Shown piece after piece: positions 44,601 through 52,008 of a stretch of 64,000 nucleotides of DNA; within the stretch, counting starts at the first letter, position 1; every line of letters starts with the position of its first letter. Below the pieces are notes generated by a model that was not told the DNA's origin, did not search any database, and was given only the letters and a program-made list of their open reading frames with translations. The stretch is from Deltaproteobacteria bacterium (GTDB lineage: Bacteria > UBA10199 > JACPAL01): assembly GCA_016180845.1 (NCBI GenBank), contig JACPAK010000004.1, forward strand, positions 62,001 to 126,000, in the 5' to 3' direction. A program made the translations under genes and the position numbers.

Positions 44601-45796
44601 CGCAACTTCGAGAGATGGGGATGGCGGCACCGGATATCGGTGGCTCTGTCTGTCTCGATAAGGAGGGGCATGATGTCCTGGACGATGGTCGGGGGCCCGG
44701 TGAAACAGACGATCCGACAAACAATTGGAAATGCTTCCCGTTCAATCTCGACCTCGGAACAATGCTTGGTGATGGAATGATCGCAGGACTCCCTGGCGAG
44801 ACACCGCTTGTTGTTCGGACCAAACTGAATCCGAACGCCCCCCTGATGGCGAGAATCGTCAATTTCAGTACGATGGCGACTCCACCGGATGAAAGTGGCT
44901 CAACCCGCCCTCCGATGATCACGGCAGAGCTTGAGATCGGCATGAGAGATGGTGAGATGCAGGTCTTCGAAGGACAGTTTATCGACACCGGAAGAAGACG
45001 GGAAGGGTATAAGAGGACGGAACGAAAGATTGAGGTTAAAGACTGGTGTGAGCGGCAACCACTTGCGCATCCTCGCTGCGCCGATCCGAACCATGAAGAT
45101 CTCCCGATGGTCAGCTACAAGACGAATGGGCGGATTTCGATCTCCCTTACATTTTTGATCGACGAGGGGTTGGTCACCATTACCGGCGGGATTACGGGAC
45201 ACTCCGTCTCGACATCGACGGAACTGACAGAAGAAAGTACCAGTTACGCCGTCCCGACAGACTGGGAGGTCGATACCGATCGGACCTACCTGAATCTGAG
45301 TGTGAAAGAGAACTACACGTTGGCACGGGACACAAACGACTCTACAACCTCTTCCCAGGGAATCGTTACCACGTTCCAAAACCAGATCATCGCGCTATTA
45401 ACCAGATATCTTGCTGAGACCGATCATTCAATCTGGGTCGATGTCCCGTTGAAGGCCCCCTTGAGCCAGTTCTGTGCCCTTCATCCGGAGGTTCGAGAGA
45501 TCTGTGACTGTGTTGGGGATCACAAGGGCCAGACCTGCCAGGCGACCTCCGCAGTCGATGACCTGCTCGAAGAGACGGAACCCTACGGTATCTTCGGAAT
45601 CGAGATTAATGACCTCCTGATCGGCATGACCGGCAGTGCCTATGTCGGCGACACACGAGAGGAATCTGTGGAATCAATCAATGCCGCCCCGCGTTATCTA
45701 TTGATGGGGGCGGGGGTCTGTATGAGGGATTGTCTACGGGGGGCAGATGGGGAATGCGTCGAACCGATGGAATATGGGGAGTGTATTGGTGATTAA
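41615..45796 (+). CDS. Unknown operon gene 7, giant exported protein with thrombospondin-3 repeats
   Basis: This 1393-aa protein has a signal peptide (FLSILFIFLSQVSFA). Two calcium-binding thrombospondin type 3 stretches are visible: DTDGDGIPDSEDPDWDNDG and its continuation (about 195-235), and DTDDDGIPDVDDTDDD with DNDGDGHPNQSD (about 660-710). The remainder alternates amphipathic helices (VNSLLHSANTLLHQLSLEKPDFM, NQIIALLTRYLAETDHSIW) with long strands (ITAELEIGMRDGEMQVFEGQFI, RISISLTFLIDEGLVTITGG). This pattern is compatible with a BPI/TULIP-like lipid-binding fold, stated as a guess. Paired cysteines suggest oxidation outside the cytoplasm. Its ATG overlaps the stop of gene 6. Confidence 0.75.
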   Translation: MIRIFLSILFIFLSQVSFADWRGNTIALTCPNPPAGLEEGTALCDCEFDTDAACDPEENYIGGKICIVQPVADQNINDSTVCILGKIRSYEDLQNLIDLVAAISSPDESNPIPDELAEPDPIEIENNGGSFRILLPLQREGEFQAIVHADFFTGGSNPIQKIAEVRDVTRISVPDLNVTAARENGTVGQANYITSPLTDTDGDGIPDSEDPDWDNDGIYNDADPDDDNDGICDRMENVVDSEGNRICVAGDRPDEVARRRVQVTLPPELQEIDDTFSANNIDLCLRTEEGSSPGSELTFTVYNEIVDSTAGYEKTLQNNSEVTATQDGLFCPEGHVITVPLGHGENRIAVEVSNAATVGSVGHRIALAPIQNDIRGPELCVSYFRDDDLEEPLEEVDGQVLAVRQRTSIRYSRIFGVNIPVGVDLVDEIPSFVMVAVSVCGEEPDQLPERPRRRNRWGMEILCNEEHSICFWPNNQTIEDGTPLRTPMAERTRGGTTYHASPFYDLRFPVNTFTISARDVHGNKTVQSHSFGFGKVRSMADASGAFQPRSAQVPKALSMYLPASYVTGELKQTLLKILNSDKFKQETFPSLFEPHRPATSVESSCPEAFPEGKLRVINLFEHTIGDIEIPRLQLLSGNRLRVTLQINDLEGKADLFEIELTDTDDDGIPDVDDTDDDCAEGNPECQGLSPDTDNPTGDNDGDGHPNQSDFPGELARIPVYETWMLPALLTVERLTVRIQMEFYRENDKLRVRILNPPGEMLISVNGMGEPGRLVQLECNREAHTYFDGEPATIDSACAELASLNERVSGSGRDENCLNQNLDDQLESTLEEMLRRQIPFALNQAIDESAETRLSQVALDMFDKKLALDLYADLSKSDIRVSPIGLFLKLDALLAPAGLTEADATDEEIEELNAFEFFRNNLGPQFENNNLTALNFGPIREVESPEPVDPAEEASHVGSELNLALGEEFVNSLLHSANTLLHQLSLEKPDFMDMSVTQLREMGMAAPDIGGSVCLDKEGHDVLDDGRGPGETDDPTNNWKCFPFNLDLGTMLGDGMIAGLPGETPLVVRTKLNPNAPLMARIVNFSTMATPPDESGSTRPPMITAELEIGMRDGEMQVFEGQFIDTGRRREGYKRTERKIEVKDWCERQPLAHPRCADPNHEDLPMVSYKTNGRISISLTFLIDEGLVTITGGITGHSVSTSTELTEESTSYAVPTDWEVDTDRTYLNLSVKENYTLARDTNDSTTSSQGIVTTFQNQIIALLTRYLAETDHSIWVDVPLKAPLSQFCALHPEVREICDCVGDHKGQTCQATSAVDDLLEETEPYGIFGIEINDLLIGMTGSAYVGDTREESVESINAAPRYLLMGAGVCMRDCLRGADGECVEPMEYGECIGD

Positions 45797-45815
45797 GGTT
45801 AACTTAATTTTAAAT

Positions 45816-45899
45816 GGAACGGGTCCTGTCTGGGGGTTCCGCCCACCCGTGCTCACCCGTTGCGCGCGGGCGGGCGCCCGACCCCCAGTCACCCGTTCC
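45816..45899. repeat. 84-nt structured repeat, copy 2
   Basis: The architecture matches the copy at 27524. The outer stem is GGAACGGGT/ACCCGTTCC (45816-45824 with 45891-45899), with left bulge CCTGT and right bulge TC. The inner stem is CTGGGGGT/ACCCCCAG (45830-45837 with 45881-45888). The 43-nt core (45838-45880) is identical to copy 1. The arms differ between copies yet remain fully complementary. It lies 20 nt after gene 7 and 54 nt before gene 8, so it may act as a terminator or processing element. Confidence 0.8.
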
Positions 45900-45952
45900 A
45901 AAGAAAAAGTGCAACATCTCATTAAGTCTACCGATAATAATAAAGAGAGCTT

Positions 45953-46990
45953 ATGAGATTAAATGGTCCAAGACTGATTCAATATATCCCCTGGCTGGTA
46001 ACAGCCCTGATGGCAGCCGCCTGCGGCGAGGACGATTCCACCCCCGAAGAGCCCCATTTCCGGCAGACCGAACCAGATCCGGATAATGCGATCGCCGATC
46101 GAAACTGTCGCCTCACCTTGACCACCTATGCCGATGATGTCTCGTTTAGTGCACCATTCCGAAATTTTCCAAACACACCGGCACAGCCGGTCAACATCTG
46201 TGTGAAGCAGGCGATCGACCGAAACCAACTCGCCTTCCGAGCCAAAGCGGCAGGTCAGACTTATGATCTCTCCGGGATTGAGAAATGGGCCAGTTTCCCA
46301 CGACTCCTTGAAGAGAAAAACTGGAGCGCCATCTGCCGTGAAAGCAGCGCCAATTTTACCGATTGCCAGAAGGTCCTGCGCTACACAAACCCGCGTGCCG
46401 AGGGGCGTGATCTCTACCAAATCGAGCATGAGATCGCAAACTCCAATCCGACTGCCACTGGAAACTTGGGGAGAATGTTCGTCGACATGCTCGGCCTCCT
46501 GACAAGGAGTGAGGCGCTCACGATTGGTACCCATTCCCATGCGATCGGTCTTGCAGAATTCTTAGACACAAAACCGACCGAAGCCCCTCGTGCCAACATC
46601 AGCTTTGACCTTGAGTCAACAGTCGCCGGATTCGACGGTTACCTGCCGTCGAGTGGAAAATATCTCCTCGCCGGTTATCGCCGCACAGGGACTCCGGAAA
46701 CACCGGATCCCAATGATTGCCTCCCAACGGTAGGGAAAGAGGTCGAAACAGCCGACGGGACGGTTATTACTTTTCCCTTTTACGAAGACGAGATCCCGGT
46801 CCTCTTTACGGAAGGGGTCCAATTTCTCTATCAAAACGTAAGTGGGGCTGGCACCTATTGGGCCACCGCCTGTGAAGGGGACTGCCCAACCATCATGGGA
46901 ACAGCCGTTGGTAGACTTTACAAAAAGATGGAAGTTGCCTGTGATGGACAGGATGCGTCACCTGTACCCGAAGAAGAAGAAGAAGAATAA
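45953..46990 (+). CDS. Unknown operon gene 8, lipoprotein
   Basis: This 345-aa exported lipoprotein has a hydrophobic segment (YIPWLVTALMAAAC) ending in a lipobox. The mature start is acidic and Pro-rich (GEDDSTPEEPHFRQTEPD), and the tail is a run of glutamates (VPEEEEEE). The middle contains paired cysteines (NRNCRLTLTTYADDV... CVKQAIDRNQLAF; CEGDCPTIMG). No domain is recognised. It follows gene 7 after the structured repeat, and the next gene (TolC family) begins 45 nt later. Confidence 0.7.
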   Translation: MRLNGPRLIQYIPWLVTALMAAACGEDDSTPEEPHFRQTEPDPDNAIADRNCRLTLTTYADDVSFSAPFRNFPNTPAQPVNICVKQAIDRNQLAFRAKAAGQTYDLSGIEKWASFPRLLEEKNWSAICRESSANFTDCQKVLRYTNPRAEGRDLYQIEHEIANSNPTATGNLGRMFVDMLGLLTRSEALTIGTHSHAIGLAEFLDTKPTEAPRANISFDLESTVAGFDGYLPSSGKYLLAGYRRTGTPETPDPNDCLPTVGKEVETADGTVITFPFYEDEIPVLFTEGVQFLYQNVSGAGTYWATACEGDCPTIMGTAVGRLYKKMEVACDGQDASPVPEEEEEE

Positions 46991-47035
46991 ATTCTTGCTT
47001 TAGTCATCTCCCATTAGCTAAATCTTCCTACTCTC

Positions 47036-48409
47036 ATGTCTTTAATGAAATCTGTATTGATAGGCCTCGTCGTACTTCGGGCATTCCCGCTATCGGCTGC
47101 TGAAGAGATCAACTCAGCAACGGAAAAGGCACAGAAGTTTTGGGGACCACGATCGGAAGAGATCCTGATCCTCGACCTTAAAGAATGCATCCATCGAGCA
47201 GCCCTCTTCAACGGAGAGATCCAGGCGGCCGATTACGACATCGAAACAGCCGAGGCACGGAAAGACAATGTCCGGAAGATCGGAATCCCTGTCGCCGAAT
47301 ATGAATACAACGTCGGCCCTGCCCCCCGTGATGTCTCGAACGCCGTCGAAAGCTTCTTCACAGGAGACCTGACGGTCTTTAACCGCGTGAAGGTCGGAGT
47401 CGGTGTCCCCCTGCAGACATTTGGGAAGGTCAAGACAGGAAAGGCGCTGGCCGATCTTGGCATCATGGCTGAAAAAGAAAAGAAAATGGGGAAGAAGGCG
47501 GAGATCGGGCTCAAGGTCGCTCAACTCTACAACGGCATCCTGCTCGCGCGTGAGGTCAGACGTCTGATCAAGACAGCGAAGGACGAACTCGCGAAAGAAA
47601 TCAAAAAAAGGGAACAACATGAAGGGGGAGATCCCTCGGAACTTCTGAAACTGAAACTTTTCCATGCCGAAATTGAGCGACGCGTCGAAGAGGTCGATAA
47701 AAAAGAGATCATGGCAAAAGAAGCGCTCCGTGTCTTGATCGACGTCGATCCTCGTGTCCGTTTCGAAATCAAGACGGAACGTCTCGAACCACAGCTTCGC
47801 ACCCTCCCCCCTTACGAAAAGATTCGTGAAGAGGCGCTCGTAAACCGAAGCGATCTGAAACAATTGGATATCCTCTACGAGGTCCGCCAAAAAAAGCTGA
47901 CGCTGGAAAAGAGACTTCCGACGCCGAATCTCGGTATCGGTGCCTTTTTTGAGCTCGGTCGTACACCCGGCATCACAGGACTCTCAGCAACGGACGATTA
48001 CACAGATCCCTTTAACTACACCCGAGCCGGGATCGGTCTTCGTCTCAAGGGGGAGTTTGATTTCCGAAGCACCGCCTCGAAGATTCGTGAGGCAAAGAGT
48101 GAATTGATGAAGACGCAAATTCAAAGGGAGATGGCACACGAGGGTTCATTGCTTGAAGTCAAAGAGGCCTATCTTGATGCCCAAAATGCCCAGCAGGAGA
48201 TTGTACGGGCGGAAGAAGCGGGAAAACTCTCTCGCCAACTTCTCTTCCTGACTCAAAGCAACTATGACATTGGTCTTGCAGAACCGAAGGATTTTGTTGA
48301 TGCGGTCCAGTCTTTTCTGGAGACGCGGGGAAAATATTTTGAGGCGCTCTTTAATTATAATGTAGCCCTTGCTAAGTTAGACCAAAAAACTGGGAGGAAA
48401 CCTGAATGA
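47036..48409 (+). CDS. TolC-family outer membrane protein
   Basis: This 457-aa outer-membrane channel component of the TolC/OEP family has a signal peptide (SVLIGLVVLRAFPLSAAEE). Two repeated halves rich in long helices are seen, with the typical NFEIQAADYDIETAEARK-like start (here NGEIQAADYDIETAEARKDN) and the C-terminal VQSFLETRGKYFEALFNYNVALAKLDQKTG. Such proteins form the trans-periplasmic duct of type I secretion or efflux. No inner-membrane partner is nearby. It overlaps the MlaC-like gene by 4 nt. ATG 47045 is an alternative start, and neither has a clear ribosome-binding site. Confidence 0.88.
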   Translation: MSLMKSVLIGLVVLRAFPLSAAEEINSATEKAQKFWGPRSEEILILDLKECIHRAALFNGEIQAADYDIETAEARKDNVRKIGIPVAEYEYNVGPAPRDVSNAVESFFTGDLTVFNRVKVGVGVPLQTFGKVKTGKALADLGIMAEKEKKMGKKAEIGLKVAQLYNGILLAREVRRLIKTAKDELAKEIKKREQHEGGDPSELLKLKLFHAEIERRVEEVDKKEIMAKEALRVLIDVDPRVRFEIKTERLEPQLRTLPPYEKIREEALVNRSDLKQLDILYEVRQKKLTLEKRLPTPNLGIGAFFELGRTPGITGLSATDDYTDPFNYTRAGIGLRLKGEFDFRSTASKIREAKSELMKTQIQREMAHEGSLLEVKEAYLDAQNAQQEIVRAEEAGKLSRQLLFLTQSNYDIGLAEPKDFVDAVQSFLETRGKYFEALFNYNVALAKLDQKTGRKPE

Positions 48410-49236
48410 AGTTTGATCTTTTATTAAAATCCCCCTGTGTCCCCCTTTTACAAAGGGGGAAAAGAGGAGTCCCCCCCTTTGACAAAGGGGGGCTAGGGGG
48501 GATTTTCATTGCTATTTTCTTTATTATTTTCTCACTATCTCTTCCCACAGGAAATGCTGCTAAAACCCAAGCATCGATCGGCTCCCCGACGCGTGCCATC
48601 CAAGATCTCGATGACATGCTCGACTCTTACATCCTCCATCCTAAAAATGATGAGGAGAAAAAAAGAAATGCGGATCTAAAAAAGAATGTCCTGCATGGAA
48701 CCTTCGACATCCGCGAACTCTGTCGGCTCGCATTGGATAAGAACTGGAAAGATTTAAGCTCCAGAGAAAGAGATCGGTTTGTGGATCTGATGACACAACT
48801 ACTTGAAAATAAAGCGATTTTCTCTGCGGAGCGGGGCGGAGGAAGAGAGGGGGAATCGAAAGCGAAAAAGACCTCTTACTTCATCACCTATGAAGGGGAA
48901 AGATTTTTAAATCCAGACAAGAGCGGGGCCTTCGTCCATACCTTTGTCCGAATCCCTTCAGAGAATCTGAAAATCTCACTCGACTATAAACTGACCAAGG
49001 TCCAAGAAGGGTGGAAGATTTATGATGTCATTGTCGATGACGCCAGTCTTGTCGATAATTACAAATATCAATTCGATAAGATTATCAAACAGCATGGCTA
49101 CCCCGATCTGATTCATCGAATGGAAGCGAAGCTTACCGAAATTCAACAAAAGAAAGGGGGCATTGTGGAGATCCCCCCCCCTCTCCCACCTCAACCAGAA
49201 AAGAAATCAGGATGCAGACTCGTTCCGTCATCATGA
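48406..49236 (+). CDS. MlaC/Ttg2D-family phospholipid-binding protein with repeat-derived N-terminus
   Basis: This 276-aa periplasmic protein of the MlaC (Tol_Tol_Ttg2) family carries phospholipids between membranes. The family hallmark is near residues 185-235 (ISLDYKLTKVQEGWKIYDVIVDDASLVDNYKYQFDKIIKQHG). The N-terminus is unusual: MKFDLL is followed by about 27 residues (KSPCVPLLQRGKRGVPPFD and following) encoded by a palindromic repeat, before the genuine hydrophobic signal segment (IAIFFIIFSLSLPTGNA). The repeat is 81 nt and preserves frame. Translation might start at a later codon in vivo. MlaD/E/F genes are not present here. Confidence 0.85.
   Translation: MKFDLLLKSPCVPLLQRGKRGVPPFDKGGLGGIFIAIFFIIFSLSLPTGNAAKTQASIGSPTRAIQDLDDMLDSYILHPKNDEEKKRNADLKKNVLHGTFDIRELCRLALDKNWKDLSSRERDRFVDLMTQLLENKAIFSAERGGGREGESKAKKTSYFITYEGERFLNPDKSGAFVHTFVRIPSENLKISLDYKLTKVQEGWKIYDVIVDDASLVDNYKYQFDKIIKQHGYPDLIHRMEAKLTEIQQKKGGIVEIPPPLPPQPEKKSGCRLVPSS
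48426..48506. repeat. 81-nt poly-C/poly-G palindromic repeat in the mlaC-like gene
   Basis: The ends are AAAATCCCCC (48426-48435) and GGGGGATTTT (48497-48506). Inside are two hairpins, CCCCCTTT-TA-CAAAGGGGG (one extra base near the loop) and CCCCCCTTTG-A-CAAAGGGGGG, giving a three-way fold. It is the complete form of the element whose part lies in the nadD-like gene. At exactly 27 codons it leaves the reading frame intact. Confidence 0.8.
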
Positions 49237-50615
49237 TCCTTGCGGATGGTGCCCGCTTCGACATCATCCAGGACCTCTTGCTGAAAAACCAACTCCCTCA
49301 GATCGCGGAGCACCTTCCTCACCTTCGAGAGGGGGTGACGGCATTTCCCTCAACAACCGGCCCCGCCTATCTGCCTTATCTGACAGGGTGCTATCCGGGC
49401 ACCTGCAATATCCCCGGTATCCGATGGTTCGATAAAAACCGTTACGCCAAACCATTCTCAAGAAAAAAATTCAGGAGTTATGTGGGGGCGGAGACATTCT
49501 TTATGGGACATGACATCCGGGAAGGAATTGAAACAATATTTGGTCTGACTCCAAACTCACACAACATCTTCAACGGAATCACACGAGGCATTAAACGACG
49601 ACATAATCGCACCTGGTTTTCTCGTATCTGGTATTGGTATTATGCCCACCTGACAGACCACTGGGCCCTTGCGGATAAAGCGGCTGCTAAAAAAATAGTT
49701 CAAGATCTCGATCACAATCCCGAGTTTCTTTTTGTGGTCTTCCCCGGAATCGACGAACATTCGCACCTTGCCAGCCCCTTCCACCCTGAAACCATAAAAT
49801 CGTATCTCCACCTCGACGAAGCGATTGGCAACATTGTCAAAAAACTGAAAAAACAGGAGAGGTGGGAAGAGACCGCCATTTTCATCGTGAGCGATCATGG
49901 GCTCTCGGAAACAAAAACACACTTGGGACTTAATTCCTTTTTGGAAGGCTTGGGGGTCGACACCTTTTTTTATCCCAAGGTGGTCTTTCGATACGGTTTT
50001 GATGCCGCCAGCATGGTCTCCGGAAATGGAATGGCCCATCTTTATTTCAAAAATCAAAATGGGTGGGCCGGGAGAATGCCGTGGGAAGAATTGATCCGGA
50101 GACAAGATCGACTCGTTGAAAAATTGTTGGAAAGACCCGAGATTGATCTCATCGCGGGACAAAGGGGTGATGGGACGATTGTTGTCAAAAGCCGGCGTGG
50201 TGAAGCGACAATACGAACCACCGATGGCGGGATCTTGCGGTACCAAGTTCATCAATCAGATCCGTTCGGTTACCCAAACCTCCCTTCTTCAATGACTGAT
50301 CGTGGTTCATTGGAACTCACATTTAACAGTGATTATCCTGATGCCCCGGCCCAGCTCCTTCAAATTTTTCGCTCGGCACGGTGTGGCGACTTGGTCCTCT
50401 CGGCGACAAAAGGGTTTGACCTCCGAAAACGTCATGAAGTCCCTGAGCATAAATCCTCGCACGGATCACTCCACTGGGAACATATGAAAGTGCCGATTGT
50501 CACAAACCTCCCACTGCCTCAACGCCCGATCCGATCGGTCGATATTTTTCCGACAATGCTCAAACTCTTGGGACGACCAATCCCTGAGAAGATCGATGGA
50601 GCTCCTCTTATCTAA
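49212..50615 (+). CDS. Alkaline phosphatase superfamily hydrolase
   Basis: This 467-aa metalloenzyme belongs to the alkaline phosphatase/phosphodiesterase superfamily. Metal-ligand motifs are ordered as expected: ILADGARFD (first Asp), FPSTTGPAYLPYLTG (Thr nucleophile), FPGIDEHSHLASP (Asp and His), IVSDHGLSETKTH (Asp-His) and SSHGSLHWEHMKVP (last His). No clear signal peptide is seen, so it may be cytoplasmic or exported by other means. The substrate is unknown; nucleotide pyrophosphatases, phosphodiesterases and phosphoglycerol transferases share this fold. It overlaps the mlaC-like gene by 25 nt. Confidence 0.85.
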   Translation: MQTRSVIMILADGARFDIIQDLLLKNQLPQIAEHLPHLREGVTAFPSTTGPAYLPYLTGCYPGTCNIPGIRWFDKNRYAKPFSRKKFRSYVGAETFFMGHDIREGIETIFGLTPNSHNIFNGITRGIKRRHNRTWFSRIWYWYYAHLTDHWALADKAAAKKIVQDLDHNPEFLFVVFPGIDEHSHLASPFHPETIKSYLHLDEAIGNIVKKLKKQERWEETAIFIVSDHGLSETKTHLGLNSFLEGLGVDTFFYPKVVFRYGFDAASMVSGNGMAHLYFKNQNGWAGRMPWEELIRRQDRLVEKLLERPEIDLIAGQRGDGTIVVKSRRGEATIRTTDGGILRYQVHQSDPFGYPNLPSSMTDRGSLELTFNSDYPDAPAQLLQIFRSARCGDLVLSATKGFDLRKRHEVPEHKSSHGSLHWEHMKVPIVTNLPLPQRPIRSVDIFPTMLKLLGRPIPEKIDGAPLI

Positions 50616-50659
50616 TTCCCCTTGACGCCCCCCTTCCCCACTCGTTATCCATCGTCGCC

Positions 50660-51235
50660 ATGTCAAACAAGTCGGTCAGAATCATCGAGGCAGCGACCAA
50701 GGTTTTTGCCAAAAAAGGCTTTTATAACGCTACGATAGCGGATGTTGCCAAAACGGCGGAAGTGGCTGAGGGGACGATTTATCTTTATTTCAAAAACAAA
50801 GACGACCTGCTGATCTCGATCTTTGAACATTCGATCGATCTTTTTATTCAGGCGGTCAACAAGAAGCTCAAGGAAATAACCGACCCTAAAGAAAAATTGC
50901 GGCAATTCATCTGGGTCCACCTGAAGCTGGTCGAGGAAAACCCCAACCTGGCTCAGGTTCTTCAGATAGAACTCCGACAATCCTCCAAATTTATGGAGGA
51001 GTACCGTGGAGGTAAGTTCGCGGAATATCTTCATGTTGTCGAAGGAATCCTGATGGAGGGACAAGAAAAGGGGGTTTTTCGAAAAGATCTCAATACCCAC
51101 CTTTTAAGACGAACCCTTTTCGGAGCGGTCGATGAGATGGCACTCGATTGGCTCTTGATGAAAAAGAAAAGATATAGTTTAGAAGAATGTGCGAGTCAGT
51201 TGAGCCAGATGTTTATCCAAGGAATGGTGGTATGA
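50660..51235 (+). CDS. TetR-family transcriptional regulator
   Basis: This 191-aa regulator has the TetR DNA-binding domain at residues about 8-55 (AATKVFAKKGFYNATIADVAKTAEVAEGTIYLYFKNKDDLL), followed by a helical ligand domain. It overlaps etfB by 4 nt (ATGA), so it is in the etf operon and probably controls it. TetR proteins next to etfBA in related bacteria respond to acyl-CoA esters and control fatty-acid oxidation, so this role is likely but inferred. Confidence 0.9.
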   Translation: MSNKSVRIIEAATKVFAKKGFYNATIADVAKTAEVAEGTIYLYFKNKDDLLISIFEHSIDLFIQAVNKKLKEITDPKEKLRQFIWVHLKLVEENPNLAQVLQIELRQSSKFMEEYRGGKFAEYLHVVEGILMEGQEKGVFRKDLNTHLLRRTLFGAVDEMALDWLLMKKKRYSLEECASQLSQMFIQGMVV

Positions 51236-52008
51236 AAATAGGAGTCTTTGTCAAACAGGTCCCTGATACGGAAACCAAGATCCGAACAAAAGCGGATGGT
51301 TCAGGGATCGAAATCGATGGCGTAAAATTCATCGTGAATCCTTACGACGAATTCGCGATCGAAGAGGCGTTGAAGACAAAAGAAAAAGCAGGGGCTGCTG
51401 AGGTTGTCATTCTTTCTCTGGGACCAACACGAGTTGTCGAAGCCCTACGCTCAGGGCTTGCAATGGGGGCCGATCGGGCGATCCATATTGACGACAGTGG
51501 GATTGTGCTTGATTCTTTCGTCACCGCTAAAATCCTGGCGAAGACTGCGGAGACAGAAAAGTTTGATCTGATTTTCTGCGGCAAGCAGGCGATTGACGAT
51601 GATGCCGCACAGGTTCCTCAAATGGTCGCTGAACTCCTGAATATTCCGCATGTCATGGTGATTGAAAAATTTGAAATGAATGCGGAAAAGAACGGGGTTG
51701 TTGTCCACCGTCGGATTGGCGGCGGGGCCAAGGAAGTCTATGATGTGAAACTTCCCGCAATTTTTGGTTGTGAAAAAGGATTGAACACCCCGCGTTATGC
51801 ATCACTCCCCGGCATCATGAAGGCACGATCAAAGCCGGTAACCACCTTAAAGGCCTTGGAACTCATGGGGGATTCGAAACCAAGAACAGGAAATCGCAAC
51901 TATCGTCTCCCCCCTGAACGACCGGCAGGGAAGATGCTTCAGGGAACACCAGAAGAGGTGGCAAAGGAGTTGGTAAGGTTGTTAAGAGAAGAGGCAAAAG
52001 TGATATGA
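51232..52008 (+). CDS. etfB: Electron transfer flavoprotein beta subunit
   Basis: EtfB pairs with EtfA to accept electrons from acyl-CoA dehydrogenases. It is 258 aa from ATG 51232 (MKIGVFVKQVPDTETKIR). The family blocks VNPYDEFAIEEAL, GMGADRAIHIDD (here AMGADRAIHI), the GKQAIDDDAAQVPQMVAELL signature and CEKGLNTPRYASLPGIMKARSKPV are present. It overlaps tetR and etfA by 4 nt on each side. This is the non-bifurcating-looking group by context, which I cannot settle from sequence alone. Confidence 0.95.
   Translation: MKIGVFVKQVPDTETKIRTKADGSGIEIDGVKFIVNPYDEFAIEEALKTKEKAGAAEVVILSLGPTRVVEALRSGLAMGADRAIHIDDSGIVLDSFVTAKILAKTAETEKFDLIFCGKQAIDDDAAQVPQMVAELLNIPHVMVIEKFEMNAEKNGVVVHRRIGGGAKEVYDVKLPAIFGCEKGLNTPRYASLPGIMKARSKPVTTLKALELMGDSKPRTGNRNYRLPPERPAGKMLQGTPEEVAKELVRLLREEAKVI

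Noticed and set aside
45734-45922. 62-aa minus-strand frame across the structured repeat
   Set aside because: It is a read-through of the repeat; the other copy gives a different frame context, so it is not a gene.
47114-47890. 258-aa minus-strand frame opposite the TolC-family gene
   Set aside because: It is a mirror of an acidic helical protein, with no start signal or family match.
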